Of a stretch of 64,000 nt of DNA, positions 56,753 through 64,000 are shown piece after piece; the stretch's first letter is position 1, and every line of letters starts with the position of its first letter. The stretch comes from Catellatospora coxensis (GTDB taxonomy: Bacteria; Actinomycetota; Actinomycetes; Mycobacteriales; Micromonosporaceae): positions 124,001 through 188,000 of the forward strand of contig NZ_BONI01000002.1 of the NCBI RefSeq assembly GCF_016862635.1. The letters run 5' to 3'. Under the pieces are notes generated by a model. It did no database searches. It saw only the letters and a program-made list of their open reading frames with translations, and was not told the DNA's origin. The position numbers and the translations under genes are program-made.

Positions 56753-59740
56753 TCAGCCGTTGACGGCGAGCACCGTCCGGCCGATCGGAGCGCTGCCGTT
56801 GCCGTAGGCGAGCACGCCCAGGTAGCGGACGCCGGCGGTGAGGCCGGTCCAGGTCGCGGTGACCGTCGCCGGTCCGTTGACGGCCGCGGGCTGGGTGGCC
56901 GGGGTGGCGGTGAGGTTGCCGGCCGCCGTGTTCGGCACGACCCAGGCGTTGCCCGGCATCGTCACCGCGCCGGACGCCGCGAACAGGTGGACGTACACGT
57001 CGTAGCTGCCCTCGGTCAGGGTCACCGACTCCTGCGCGGTGCCGCCGGTGCTGCTGGCGACCTGGCTGCCGGTGTTGCCCGCCGGGTAGACGAACACGTC
57101 CACGTCGGTGCCCGCGGGCACGTCGGCGTCGAAGGTCGAGAACCGGGCGACGGCGGTGCCGGCCGGGACCGTCACCGTGACCTTCTTGACCGAGTCCGAC
57201 TCCATCGGGGTGAAGGTCGGGTTCGGGCCGGCGAAGGCCAGGGTGCTGACGTCGGCGGCGGTCAGGCCGCCGACGGCGGTGGTCAGGGTGCCGGCGTACC
57301 CGGTGCGCAGGGACAGCGTGGTGCTGCCGCTGGTGCCGGTGCCGGTGGCCTCGACCGGTGCCGCCAGTGCCGAGTAGCGCACCGCGATCGGGCTGGTGAC
57401 CTTGTGGTTGCGCAGGTCCGACCAGGTCAGCGAGCCGAACGCCCAGGTGCCCGCGGCGGCGGTGGTGCGGGTGATGGTGACCTTGAAGGTCTTGGACTTG
57501 CCCGGCGCGACCGTCATGGTCTTCGGCTCGACCTTGACGGTGAACCCGGCCGGGGCGGTGACCTGCGCGGCGTACACCGACGAGTTCTTGCTGATGTTGG
57601 TCACCCGGCGGGTGACCGTCTGCGCGCCGGGCACGTCGCCGACGGCGATCGACGGGTAGTTCAGGTCGCTCGGGTCGATCGAGCCGACCGAGGCGCAGAA
57701 CTCCGGCTCGGTGATCAGCTGCAGCTGGCCGATGCCGCAGGCGTACTGCAGCCACTGCTCCGGCGTCGAGTCGTAGACCAGGCCCGGGTCGAAGGCGCTG
57801 CCGGGCACGACGTGGCCCGCGCCGTAGTTGAGCGGGGTGGCGTCGCCCTGCGACCACTGGATCGGCGCACCGGTGTTGTCCTTGGTGGTGGCCGTGGTCA
57901 TCATCGCCGACTTGATCCACATCGGGGACCACTTCGGGTTCTTGCTCTTGATCAGGGCGGCGATGCCGGCGATGTGCGGGGCCGACATCGAGGTGCCCGA
58001 CAGCGAGTTGAAGTGGTTGCCGCCGCTCGCGGCCGGCGACACCGCCGCGATGACGTCGACGCCGGGCCCGGTGATGTCCGGCTTGAGCAGGTCGCCGTTA
58101 CCGGCCAGGGCCGGGCCGTAGGACGAGAAGCCGGCCATGGCCGGGGCGCGGACCGGGTCGGTGCTGACCGCGGAGATGCTCGCGGTCGGGTTCGCGTCCG
58201 AAGCGACGTACGCGGTGACCGCAGCGCCGGAGGCGGCGTCGAGGTGGATGCTGGGCACCGAGTGGAAGTCGGCGTTGAGCGACTGCGCGGCGCTGGTGTT
58301 GGCCTGGATCATGCCGATGCCGCCGGCCTGGGCGACCGCGGCGCTCTTCTCCACGCGGGCGTTGCCGCCCCGGTCACACAGCACGATCTTGCCGGTCACC
58401 TTCGCCGGGTCGAGCGTGTTGAGGTAGCACAGGTTGACCAGGTTCTGGTCCGCGCCCGGCAGACCGGCGTCGGTCGAGTCGATCAGCGTCGCGGGGCCGG
58501 CGGCCACGCCGACGCCGACACCGGTGTAGGTCGCGCCGTTGCCCAGGGTCACGGTCTTGGTGTTGCCGCGGTCGTGGGTGCTGGCCGCGACGGTGGTCAG
58601 CCACGGCGAGTTGTGCGCCACGCTGCTCACGCCGATCGTGTCACCGGAGTTGCCCGCAGACGCGGACACGAACACACCGGCCGCGGCGGCGTTGAGGAAC
58701 GCGATCTCGGCCGGGTCCACGACGTACTGGCTCGACCCGGAGATCGAGTAGTTGATGACGTCGACACCGTCGGCGACGGCCGCGTCGATCGCCGCGACGA
58801 TGTCGGCGGTGCCGCCGGAGGAGTTGCCCGCGGCCGGGTTGTGCCACAGCACCTTGTACGCCGCGATCCGCGCCGCGGGCGCCACACCGGACACGGTGCC
58901 GACGACGCCGCCGTTGATCGACGCGGTCACACCCGAGTTGCCGGCCGAGGTCGACGCGGTGTGCGAGCCGTGGCCGTTGTAGTCACGCGGCGACAGGAAC
59001 TCGGCGTCGTTGACGTTGGCGTCGTCGTGGAAGTAGCGGGCGCCGATCAGCTTGTTGTTGCAGGCGATCGGCTGCTCGACACCGGTGTCGCAGGTGCCCT
59101 TCCACTTCTTGTCGATGACCCGCTGGTCCGGCCGCGGCGACGACAGCGCGGCGAACGACGGGTTCTCCGCCCAGATGCCGGAGTCGATGATGCCGACGAT
59201 CACGCCCTCACCGGCGTGGGAGTCACCACCGAACTGCTTGCTCCACACCCCGCCGGTGCCGGTCAGGCCCAGGAAGTCACGGGTCGTGATCGTGTCGCCG
59301 GTCAGCTGCTCGCTCTTCCACACCCGCAGCACGCCGCGGTCGGCCCGCAGGCGCGCGACCTCGGCCGCGGTCAGCCGGGCGCTGAAGCCGTTGAACGTGA
59401 CACCGTAGTCGTAGGACTTCTTGCCGGTGTCGACCCGCGCGCCGCGCAGCGCGGCGTCGTGCTCGCCGCGCAGCCGGTCGCGCCACCTCTTCGACGCCGC
59501 CGAATGCGCGTCCACACGCTCACCGGCGGCCGGGCGGGTCGCGGCGTAACCGCTGACACCACCGGCGTAGTTGGCGACCGGCTCGCTGACGGTCTGGACG
59601 AGGTACAGCGCGGTGGCCGTCGAGTTCGGCGGGGCGGCCTGCGCGCCGCCTGCCGCCGAGGCCGCCACGAGGGCGGCTGTCGCGACGACGGCGAGCGCCA
59701 TCGAGGCCGGTCGGCTGCCGGCCGGTCGAACGAGTCTCAC
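56753..59740 (-). CDS. secreted subtilase with protease-associated insert (cucumisin-like)
   Basis: A 995-residue secreted S8 protease. The signal peptide VRLVRPAGSRPASMALAVVA runs to AQA, followed by an I9 propeptide (YGVTFNGFSARLTAAEVARLRAD). The catalytic triad is Asp in GIIDSGIWAENPSF, His in YNGHGSHTAS and Ser in LSGTSMSAPHIAGI; oxyanion Asn is in ASAGNSGD. Between His and Ser is a PA-domain insert (KIVLCDRGGNARVEKSAAV). After the catalytic part come Fn3-like (TVTRRVTNI) and a C-terminal beta domain. The layout is like plant subtilases. The start is GTG 59740 with GGAGGA; earlier in-frame starts precede a non-signal region. Confidence 0.93.
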   Translation of the reverse strand: MRLVRPAGSRPASMALAVVATAALVAASAAGGAQAAPPNSTATALYLVQTVSEPVANYAGGVSGYAATRPAAGERVDAHSAASKRWRDRLRGEHDAALRGARVDTGKKSYDYGVTFNGFSARLTAAEVARLRADRGVLRVWKSEQLTGDTITTRDFLGLTGTGGVWSKQFGGDSHAGEGVIVGIIDSGIWAENPSFAALSSPRPDQRVIDKKWKGTCDTGVEQPIACNNKLIGARYFHDDANVNDAEFLSPRDYNGHGSHTASTSAGNSGVTASINGGVVGTVSGVAPAARIAAYKVLWHNPAAGNSSGGTADIVAAIDAAVADGVDVINYSISGSSQYVVDPAEIAFLNAAAAGVFVSASAGNSGDTIGVSSVAHNSPWLTTVAASTHDRGNTKTVTLGNGATYTGVGVGVAAGPATLIDSTDAGLPGADQNLVNLCYLNTLDPAKVTGKIVLCDRGGNARVEKSAAVAQAGGIGMIQANTSAAQSLNADFHSVPSIHLDAASGAAVTAYVASDANPTASISAVSTDPVRAPAMAGFSSYGPALAGNGDLLKPDITGPGVDVIAAVSPAASGGNHFNSLSGTSMSAPHIAGIAALIKSKNPKWSPMWIKSAMMTTATTKDNTGAPIQWSQGDATPLNYGAGHVVPGSAFDPGLVYDSTPEQWLQYACGIGQLQLITEPEFCASVGSIDPSDLNYPSIAVGDVPGAQTVTRRVTNISKNSSVYAAQVTAPAGFTVKVEPKTMTVAPGKSKTFKVTITRTTAAAGTWAFGSLTWSDLRNHKVTSPIAVRYSALAAPVEATGTGTSGSTTLSLRTGYAGTLTTAVGGLTAADVSTLAFAGPNPTFTPMESDSVKKVTVTVPAGTAVARFSTFDADVPAGTDVDVFVYPAGNTGSQVASSTGGTAQESVTLTEGSYDVYVHLFAASGAVTMPGNAWVVPNTAAGNLTATPATQPAAVNGPATVTATWTGLTAGVRYLGVLAYGNGSAPIGRTVLAVNG

Positions 59741-59952
59741 GGGGGTGTCCTCCAGAGTGAGGCGATAGCGGCGCGGGACCACGGGGTGTGGGTCCGGTGC
59801 GTTGATACGCCCTACCGCGATGCGAAGGGATCGTTGCACATTCCGGCAGCGGGGCACCAGAGGCAACAATCACTTCGACACATGCCGATCACCTATCGGC
59901 GCAGCTACACCCGCAACTCGCTCATGACGGATTGATGCCGTGTTCGACCTCG

Positions 59953-60378
59953 TCACCGTCGGCTCATCCAGAGCTGCACCGAGGAGCACGGGGCGGGGAT
60001 GCCCTCGCAGACCGTGTCGGTGGCGGTCGGCATCACGTGGAAGTCTGCCGTCTCGTAGTAGAAGCACTTGCCGTCGGGGCCGAGGCAGTCGTCGCCGCGC
60101 GTCCAGCCTGCCTCGGTCATCAACCGGTCGATGGTGAGCAGGACTTCCACGTGGCTGCCGGGCGCGTTGTAGTAACGGTGCCAAGCCAGGTGGGATCTGA
60201 CCCGCTCGGCGGACCGGCCGCGCGGCCTCCAGTCGGCCGGCATCGGCACGGCGTCCAGCGCCTTGGTGCCGACTGCAAGGATCTCCTCGTCGCTGGGGCC
60301 ATCCGGCGGTGCGCAACCGGCTAGGGACACCACCACCGCGAGCGCCACGGCGATCAGCTGACGTCGGTTGAACCGCAT
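59953..60378 (-). CDS. small lipoprotein, hypothetical
   Basis: A 141-residue lipoprotein: MRFNRRQLIAVALAVVVSLAGC ends in a lipobox with the modified Cys at residue 22. The mature part has four further Cys (GDDCLGPDGKCFYY, DTVCEGIPAPC) likely in disulfides and helical segments (ERVRSHLAWHRYYN, VEVLLTIDRLMTEAGWTRG). I recognise no family. The start ATG at 60378 is chosen because the lipoprotein signal begins there. It is divergent from the membrane protein gene at 60586. Confidence 0.75.
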   Translation of the reverse strand: MRFNRRQLIAVALAVVVSLAGCAPPDGPSDEEILAVGTKALDAVPMPADWRPRGRSAERVRSHLAWHRYYNAPGSHVEVLLTIDRLMTEAGWTRGDDCLGPDGKCFYYETADFHVMPTATDTVCEGIPAPCSSVQLWMSRR

Positions 60379-60585
60379 CGGACATGCCCTCTCTTTCCGA
60401 ATGGAAAGTCGCTCTGCCGAACACTGCCGGCACGACGACGGTGCGGCGATCGTGCCACGCCTCACGGCCTGGACACACCCGTCGTGGACGACATCGGTCG
60501 ATGTTGTGAACGTCCTGTGTGGATCGGTCACCAGTCCCGGACCAGCCGTTCCACAGATTCGCCGTACGCCGGTAGCTTTTGTCTC

Positions 60586-61161
60586 ATGAGCAGCGCGGCC
60601 GCGTTCCGGGAGAAGGCCTCCGGCGTGCTGATCTGGTTGGGCGTGCTCGCCGTCGCGCTGCTCTGGATGTGGTTCAACGCCTTGCTGGTACGGGAGATGG
60701 GCGCGGAGTCGCTCGCCCGGGCCGGATGGGCCGGTGAGCCCGGCACCGTCTACGTCTCCCGCTGCACGTCGGAGGTCATCGACCAGGAGACCATGACGGA
60801 ATGGACCGACTGCGCCGGAACGTTCACGCCCGCGGACGGCTCGCTGTCGTCGCGATCGGTGGCGATGCCGAACGCCGGTGGGGAGCTGACGCCCGGAAGC
60901 ACCGTCGAGGTGCGGCTCGTCGACGGCATGGCGTTTCGGCAGTCGTGGTTTCAGGCCGGCGGGTACGGGGCCGGGGTGCTGCTGTTCGGCCTGCTGGGCG
61001 GCGTACCGATCGCGGCTGTGGTGATGACTGCCTACGGGCTGAGCCCCATCGCGCGGCGCTGGTCCATGCCGTCCGGGGTGCAGGCGTATGTGTTCGGGGT
61101 GATCGCGCTCGCCGGCGAGCTCCTGCTCACGCTGCTGCTCGACCGGTCGGAACTGCTCTGA
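60586..61161 (+). CDS. integral membrane protein, hypothetical
   Basis: A 191-residue protein with an N-terminal membrane helix (VLIWLGVLAVALLWMWFNALLV), an external ~85-residue domain with two Cys (VYVSRCTSEV, WTDCAGTF) and two C-terminal helices (about 122-148 and 161-183). Such a layout is common among uncharacterised actinobacterial envelope proteins. The start ATG at 60586 immediately precedes the first helix. It lies 52 bases upstream of the gene at 61214 and could be co-transcribed. Confidence 0.75.
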   Translation: MSSAAAFREKASGVLIWLGVLAVALLWMWFNALLVREMGAESLARAGWAGEPGTVYVSRCTSEVIDQETMTEWTDCAGTFTPADGSLSSRSVAMPNAGGELTPGSTVEVRLVDGMAFRQSWFQAGGYGAGVLLFGLLGGVPIAAVVMTAYGLSPIARRWSMPSGVQAYVFGVIALAGELLLTLLLDRSELL

Positions 61162-61213
61162 CACAGCCGCCGGGTTCCGTTAAGCTCGCTGGCTGCCGTC
61201 TGGGAGGGCGAGT

Positions 61214-62374
61214 GTGACCGATCGAGTCGAAATCCGTGAGCTCTGGCGACTCACGTGGCGGGACGTCGATCCCGCCGCGCGGCCTGCGTTCGATCCGGCA
61301 GGTGTCGCCGAGGTGGTGCGGTCGCTGCCACCGGCCGCTGAGGTTCCGCAGCCCGGCGCCGACCAGTGGCTGGTCGACTTCTGGTACGACCGCATGACCG
61401 AGGCGCTGGTCGGGCACCTGGGCGACTGGGTGGTCGGCTGGTGGTACACGCTCGCGATGGAGGACTTCCAAGACCGCGGGGTCATCCCGGTCTGGCGAGG
61501 GCACCGCCCGCCGGTGACGACCCCGGACCAGACGCTGACCCGCATCGCCGAGGCCGTGGTGGCCTGGCACGAACTGCTGGTCGAGCTCGCCACCGACGCG
61601 CGCGGCCGTTTCGCCGCCGCGGCCTCGCCCGCAGCCGACGGTACGGGCGAGCCACCGGCCTGGCGGGCTGTGCAGGGTCGTGGCCGGGTGAGCGTCTATC
61701 CGGCGTTTCGGGAGCGCCCCCTGCCCCATCCGTGGGAGCTGAGCTGGGCGGACGCCGAAACCCTGGATGGGGTGTTCGACCCCGACACGGTCCCGGTGGT
61801 CGTGAGCGGTCTGGTGGCCGCGTCGCAACCGCCGTCGGCTCAGGCCGACTGGCGGCTGCGGGAGCTGTGGCTGGAAAGCATCTCGGCCGGGCTCGTCGAG
61901 CGGTACGGGCGGTGGGCGGTGGGCTGGCGCTGGTCGGTCGGCGAGGGCGACCTCGACGGCGGACCGGTCGGCTCGTGGTGCTGCCTGTCGCACTCGGCCG
62001 AAACACCGGAGGCGACCGCGGCCGGGATCGCCGCGGCCCTGGTCGAGTGGCGCGAGTGGCTCGACGATCTGGCGGAGCGGTTCGACCGGTTCCTGCCGTT
62101 GCCCGCCGATGACGTGGACGGCTGGGAGCGCGCGGTCGCGCATCTGGTGACCGCGGTCGGTGACCGCACGCAGTACGAGTCCGGCTGGTACGACTGCTGC
62201 AAGACCGTGCTCGGCTGGTTGCTCGAAGCGGCCGGCATCGAACCCGAGCGCCGGAAGGACCTGCTCGAACACGCGGTCTCCGGCCGCTTCGCCAGCTGGG
62301 TGGAGCCGGCGCGGGCGGTCGTGGAGTCGGTGGCCGAGGACCTGGCCCGGCGGGTGGCCGTTGACCACGCCTGA
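61214..62374 (+). CDS. hypothetical protein with tandem duplicated domain, overlapping a Fic gene
   Basis: A 386-residue soluble protein. Residues about 8-133 and 173-295 are similar: LWRLTWRDVD...FWYDRMTEALVGHLGDWVVGWWYTLAMEDF and PWELSWADAE...LWLESISAGLVERYGRWAVGWRWSVGEGDL, each ending in a helix VEWREWLDDLAERF-like or VAWHELLVELATDARGRF. A helical tail (about 300-386) contains GWYDCCKTVLGWLLEAAG. I recognise no family. Its 3' end overlaps the Fic gene start by about 14 bases, so the two are translationally coupled; it could be a Fic partner (antitoxin, chaperone or substrate). That is inference. Confidence 0.75.
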   Translation: MTDRVEIRELWRLTWRDVDPAARPAFDPAGVAEVVRSLPPAAEVPQPGADQWLVDFWYDRMTEALVGHLGDWVVGWWYTLAMEDFQDRGVIPVWRGHRPPVTTPDQTLTRIAEAVVAWHELLVELATDARGRFAAAASPAADGTGEPPAWRAVQGRGRVSVYPAFRERPLPHPWELSWADAETLDGVFDPDTVPVVVSGLVAASQPPSAQADWRLRELWLESISAGLVERYGRWAVGWRWSVGEGDLDGGPVGSWCCLSHSAETPEATAAGIAAALVEWREWLDDLAERFDRFLPLPADDVDGWERAVAHLVTAVGDRTQYESGWYDCCKTVLGWLLEAAGIEPERRKDLLEHAVSGRFASWVEPARAVVESVAEDLARRVAVDHA

Positions 62375-62999
62375 CCATCTGGCGGTGTGGCAGCGGGTGC
62401 GGGAGGGCGTGGGCTGGCGGGATGTCGTCGCGCACCCGGCAGCGCCGGTGTCGGCGGCGCGTGACGGCTTCGCCGTTTTCGTCCACGGGTCGGCCGGGCG
62501 TGACCCGCAACGGGCGAGCCGCCTGCTGGCCGCGTACGCCGAGGTGCGGCTCGAAGCCGCGGCCGGCGCCGACCTCACCGTGGACCTGCTGGCCCGCTGG
62601 AATGGGACCTGTCGTGGTGTCCCGGCCGCGTCGTTTCGCCGGGCGGCGGCGTACGCGAAGAACGGCCGGGAACGGTACGGGCTGCACGCCGACACCGAGG
62701 ACCGGTTCGTCTCGTGTCTGGCGCAGGCCGCCGACCGGCAGACTCCGGTGACGGCCCGCGCGGCGCGGGCCTACCTCGACGTGGCGTTCTTCCACCCGTA
62801 CGACGACGGCAACGCCCGCCTGGCCGGGCTGGTGCTGCAGTTCGTGCTGCTGCGCGAGCGCGTCGAGCTCGACGAGGTCGCGCCGATCCTCACGACGGTG
62901 CGCCGCGCCGACGACGCCGAGGGGGCCGCGGACCTGGCCCGGCTGGTCCACGGGATCGCGGCGGCCACCCGTCGCCGCCGGCTGCGGGCGGACGGGTGA
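62361..62999 (+). CDS. Fic-domain protein (predicted AMP- or nucleotidyl-transferase)
   Basis: A 212-residue protein with a Fic core motif HPYDDGNAR (residues 145-153), close to HPFx(D/E)GNGR: the catalytic His, Asp and the Arg after GNA are present, but the final Arg of the longer HxFx(D/E)GNGRxxR consensus is Gly here (LAG). Fic enzymes modify protein Ser, Thr or Tyr. I cannot identify an inhibitory (S/T)xxxE(G/N) helix with confidence. The start is taken as TTG 62361, overlapping the upstream gene; GTG 62385 is an alternative. The upstream overlapping gene is the likely functional partner. Confidence 0.8.
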   Translation: MTTPDHLAVWQRVREGVGWRDVVAHPAAPVSAARDGFAVFVHGSAGRDPQRASRLLAAYAEVRLEAAAGADLTVDLLARWNGTCRGVPAASFRRAAAYAKNGRERYGLHADTEDRFVSCLAQAADRQTPVTARAARAYLDVAFFHPYDDGNARLAGLVLQFVLLRERVELDEVAPILTTVRRADDAEGAADLARLVHGIAAATRRRRLRADG

Positions 63000-63040
63000 C
63001 CTCACCTCGCTCCCCGCGCATCCCCGCCGAGCGCGCCACC

Positions 63041-63070
63041 TTGACAGGCAAGCGGATACTTGCCTAACGT
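63041..63070 (+). promoter_or_regulatory. strong promoter of the VOC gene
   Basis: TTGACA (63041-63046), an 18-base spacer and TAACGT (63065-63070) give a near-consensus promoter seven bases before ATG 63077, so the mRNA would be nearly leaderless. Confidence 0.7.
63046..63065. promoter_or_regulatory. candidate operator inside the VOC promoter
   Basis: AGGCAAG (63046-63052) and CTTGCCT (63059-63065) are perfect 7-base complements six bases apart, exactly spanning the promoter spacer. A repressor bound here would block RNA polymerase. The regulator is not in this window as far as I can tell. Confidence 0.6.
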
Positions 63071-63076
63071 TCGGTC

Positions 63077-63469
63077 ATGAACACCGACGACCCCGCGATC
63101 ACCCCGTTCCTGATGTTCGAAGGCGCCGCCACCGACGCCATGAACTTCTACGTCTCGCTGTTCGACGACGGCGAGATCCTCTCCGTGACGCCGCACCAGG
63201 GCGAGCACACCGGCGTGCAGCTCGCCGAATTCAAGGTGGCCGGGCAGCGGCTGCTGTGCAGCGACAGCTACGTCAAGCACGCCTTCACGTTCACGCCGTC
63301 ACTGTCGCTGTTCGTCAAATGCAGGGACGAGGCCGAACTCACCCGCCTGCACGCGGCGCTGTCCGACGGCGGCCACGACCTCATGCCACCGTCGAACTAC
63401 GGCTTCAGCACCCGGTTCGCCTGGGTCAGCGACCGCTTCGGAGTGTCCTGGCAGCTCAACCTGCCCTGA
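63077..63469 (+). CDS. VOC-superfamily (PhnB/3-demethylubiquinone methyltransferase-like) protein
   Basis: A 130-residue two-betaalphabetabeta VOC protein: ITPFLMFEGAATDAMNFYVSLFDDGEILSVTPH and LMPPSNYGFSTRFAWVSDRFGVSWQLN, the PhnB-type pattern. These small proteins often bind or detoxify compounds, or act as quinone-related enzymes; the specific role is unknown. The start is ATG 63077 directly after a strong promoter with an embedded inverted repeat, so it is probably inducible. It converges on the partial LuxR regulator. Confidence 0.88.
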   Translation: MNTDDPAITPFLMFEGAATDAMNFYVSLFDDGEILSVTPHQGEHTGVQLAEFKVAGQRLLCSDSYVKHAFTFTPSLSLFVKCRDEAELTRLHAALSDGGHDLMPPSNYGFSTRFAWVSDRFGVSWQLNLP

Positions 63470-63520
63470 CCGGCGGCCGCGGACCTCACGGCGTCGCCGC
63501 GGAGCTGCCGCGTCGGCGGT

Positions 63521-64000
63521 TCAGGCCCAGCCGTTGCGGGCGGCCGCCCAGCCGAGCTGGATGCGGCTCTCGACGCCGGCCTTGGTCATGAGCTGCCGGA
63601 TCCGGCGGTGGACGGTGCGCAGCGACAGGCACAGCTGGTTGGCCACGGCGTGGACGGTCAGACCCGACAGCAGCAGGGCCAGCACCTGCCGGTCCAGGTC
63701 GTCGAGCTGGTTCTCGGTGACCGTGTCGTCGGCGTCGGCCGGTTCGAGCGGGAACGCCCGCGCCCATTCGGCCTCGAAGAAGGCGATCAGGACCGCGAGC
63801 AGGCCGCTGCGGTGGACCAGCACCGACGTCGGCGAGGCCGACGAGTGCAGCGGCAGCAGCGCGGTATGCCCGTCGACGATCATCATCTTGACCGGTACCT
63901 CGTCGACGACCCGGATCTCCTGCCCGGCCGCCAGCGATGCGCGCACGTCGGCCTGCATGTCCTGGGCGAGCAGCGCCTCGCGGTCGAGCAGCGCCCGGTA
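63521..64000 (-). CDS. LuxR-type HTH transcriptional regulator, 5' end outside window
   Basis: The frame stays open to the right edge; 159 residues are visible. The N-terminal visible part (ALLDREALLAQDMQADVRASLAAGQEIRVVDEVPVKMMIVDGHTALLPL) resembles the sensor portion of TrmB-like/LuxR regulators. The C-terminus is a LuxR HTH (LDRQVLALLLSGLTVHAVANQLCLSLRTVHRRIRQLMTKAGVESRIQLGW). The promoter is outside the window. The signal and targets are unknown. Confidence 0.85.
   Translation of the reverse strand, partial: YRALLDREALLAQDMQADVRASLAAGQEIRVVDEVPVKMMIVDGHTALLPLHSSASPTSVLVHRSGLLAVLIAFFEAEWARAFPLEPADADDTVTENQLDDLDRQVLALLLSGLTVHAVANQLCLSLRTVHRRIRQLMTKAGVESRIQLGWAAARNGWA

Noticed and set aside
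56657-59935. Rightward 1092-codon frame opposite the second subtilase
   Set aside because: Antisense shadow; low-complexity composition.

Overview
This window is high-GC DNA with strongly G/C-biased third codon positions, SD-led or apparently leaderless genes, GTG and TTG starts, many secreted hydrolases and several BTAD/NB-ARC (AfsR/SARP-like) regulators. That combination points to a filamentous actinomycete. Micromonosporaceae is my best guess, but that is inference and not proven here. I see no rRNA, tRNA, CRISPR array, transposase, phage gene or replication origin. The window opens inside a GntR-family gene and closes inside a LuxR-type regulator gene.

Layout. 1-5060: a tightly coupled sugar-acid operon for the De Ley-Doudoroff galactonate route (GntR/FCD regulator, galactonate dehydratase, mutarotase-like protein, KDPGal/KDPG aldolase, PfkB-type KDG/KDGal kinase, SMP-30 lactonase). 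5077-7843: a predicted EVE/DUF3883 modified-DNA nuclease gene behind otsA. 8253-11351: a nagZ-namZ pair for exo-lytic peptidoglycan turnover. 11422-20423: small membrane proteins, an HSL-type esterase, a secreted M6 metalloprotease, a PL9 pectate lyase, a DUF2804 protein and an EAL phosphodiesterase. 20626-30264: a large LuxR-family ATPase regulator, an NAD-dependent epimerase-like gene, hypotheticals, a membrane-embedded GH5 enzyme, DUF3224, a protein made of two EF-G domain IV-like modules, and a DUF1295 membrane enzyme.

30330-53844 is regulator-rich: a DHA2 drug exporter divergent from a DGPF/ECF42-type sigma pair, a second ECF sigma factor, three BTAD+NB-ARC regulators and two XRE+NB-ARC+TPR regulators. 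These are interleaved with a subtilase, an alpha/beta hydrolase, a double USP protein, a secreted peptidoglycan-binding-like protein and a GlcD-type flavoprotein. 53872-64000 carries membrane and secreted hypotheticals, a SHOCT protein, a DinB protein, a DUF305-like lipoprotein, a second subtilase with a PA insert, a Fic protein overlapping a duplicated-domain partner gene, a VOC protein behind a promoter with an embedded operator, and the partial LuxR-type regulator.

How they work together: much of the window is saprophyte biology, with secreted proteases, a pectate lyase, wall recycling and galactonate use, under an unusually dense set of STAND-type signalling regulators. The best candidates for undescribed biology are the free-standing tandem EF-G domain IV protein (28494-29381), the Fic/partner overlap (61214-62999), the stand-alone EVE-DUF3883 protein (5077-6372) and the GH5 enzyme fused to a polytopic membrane domain (25252-27822).
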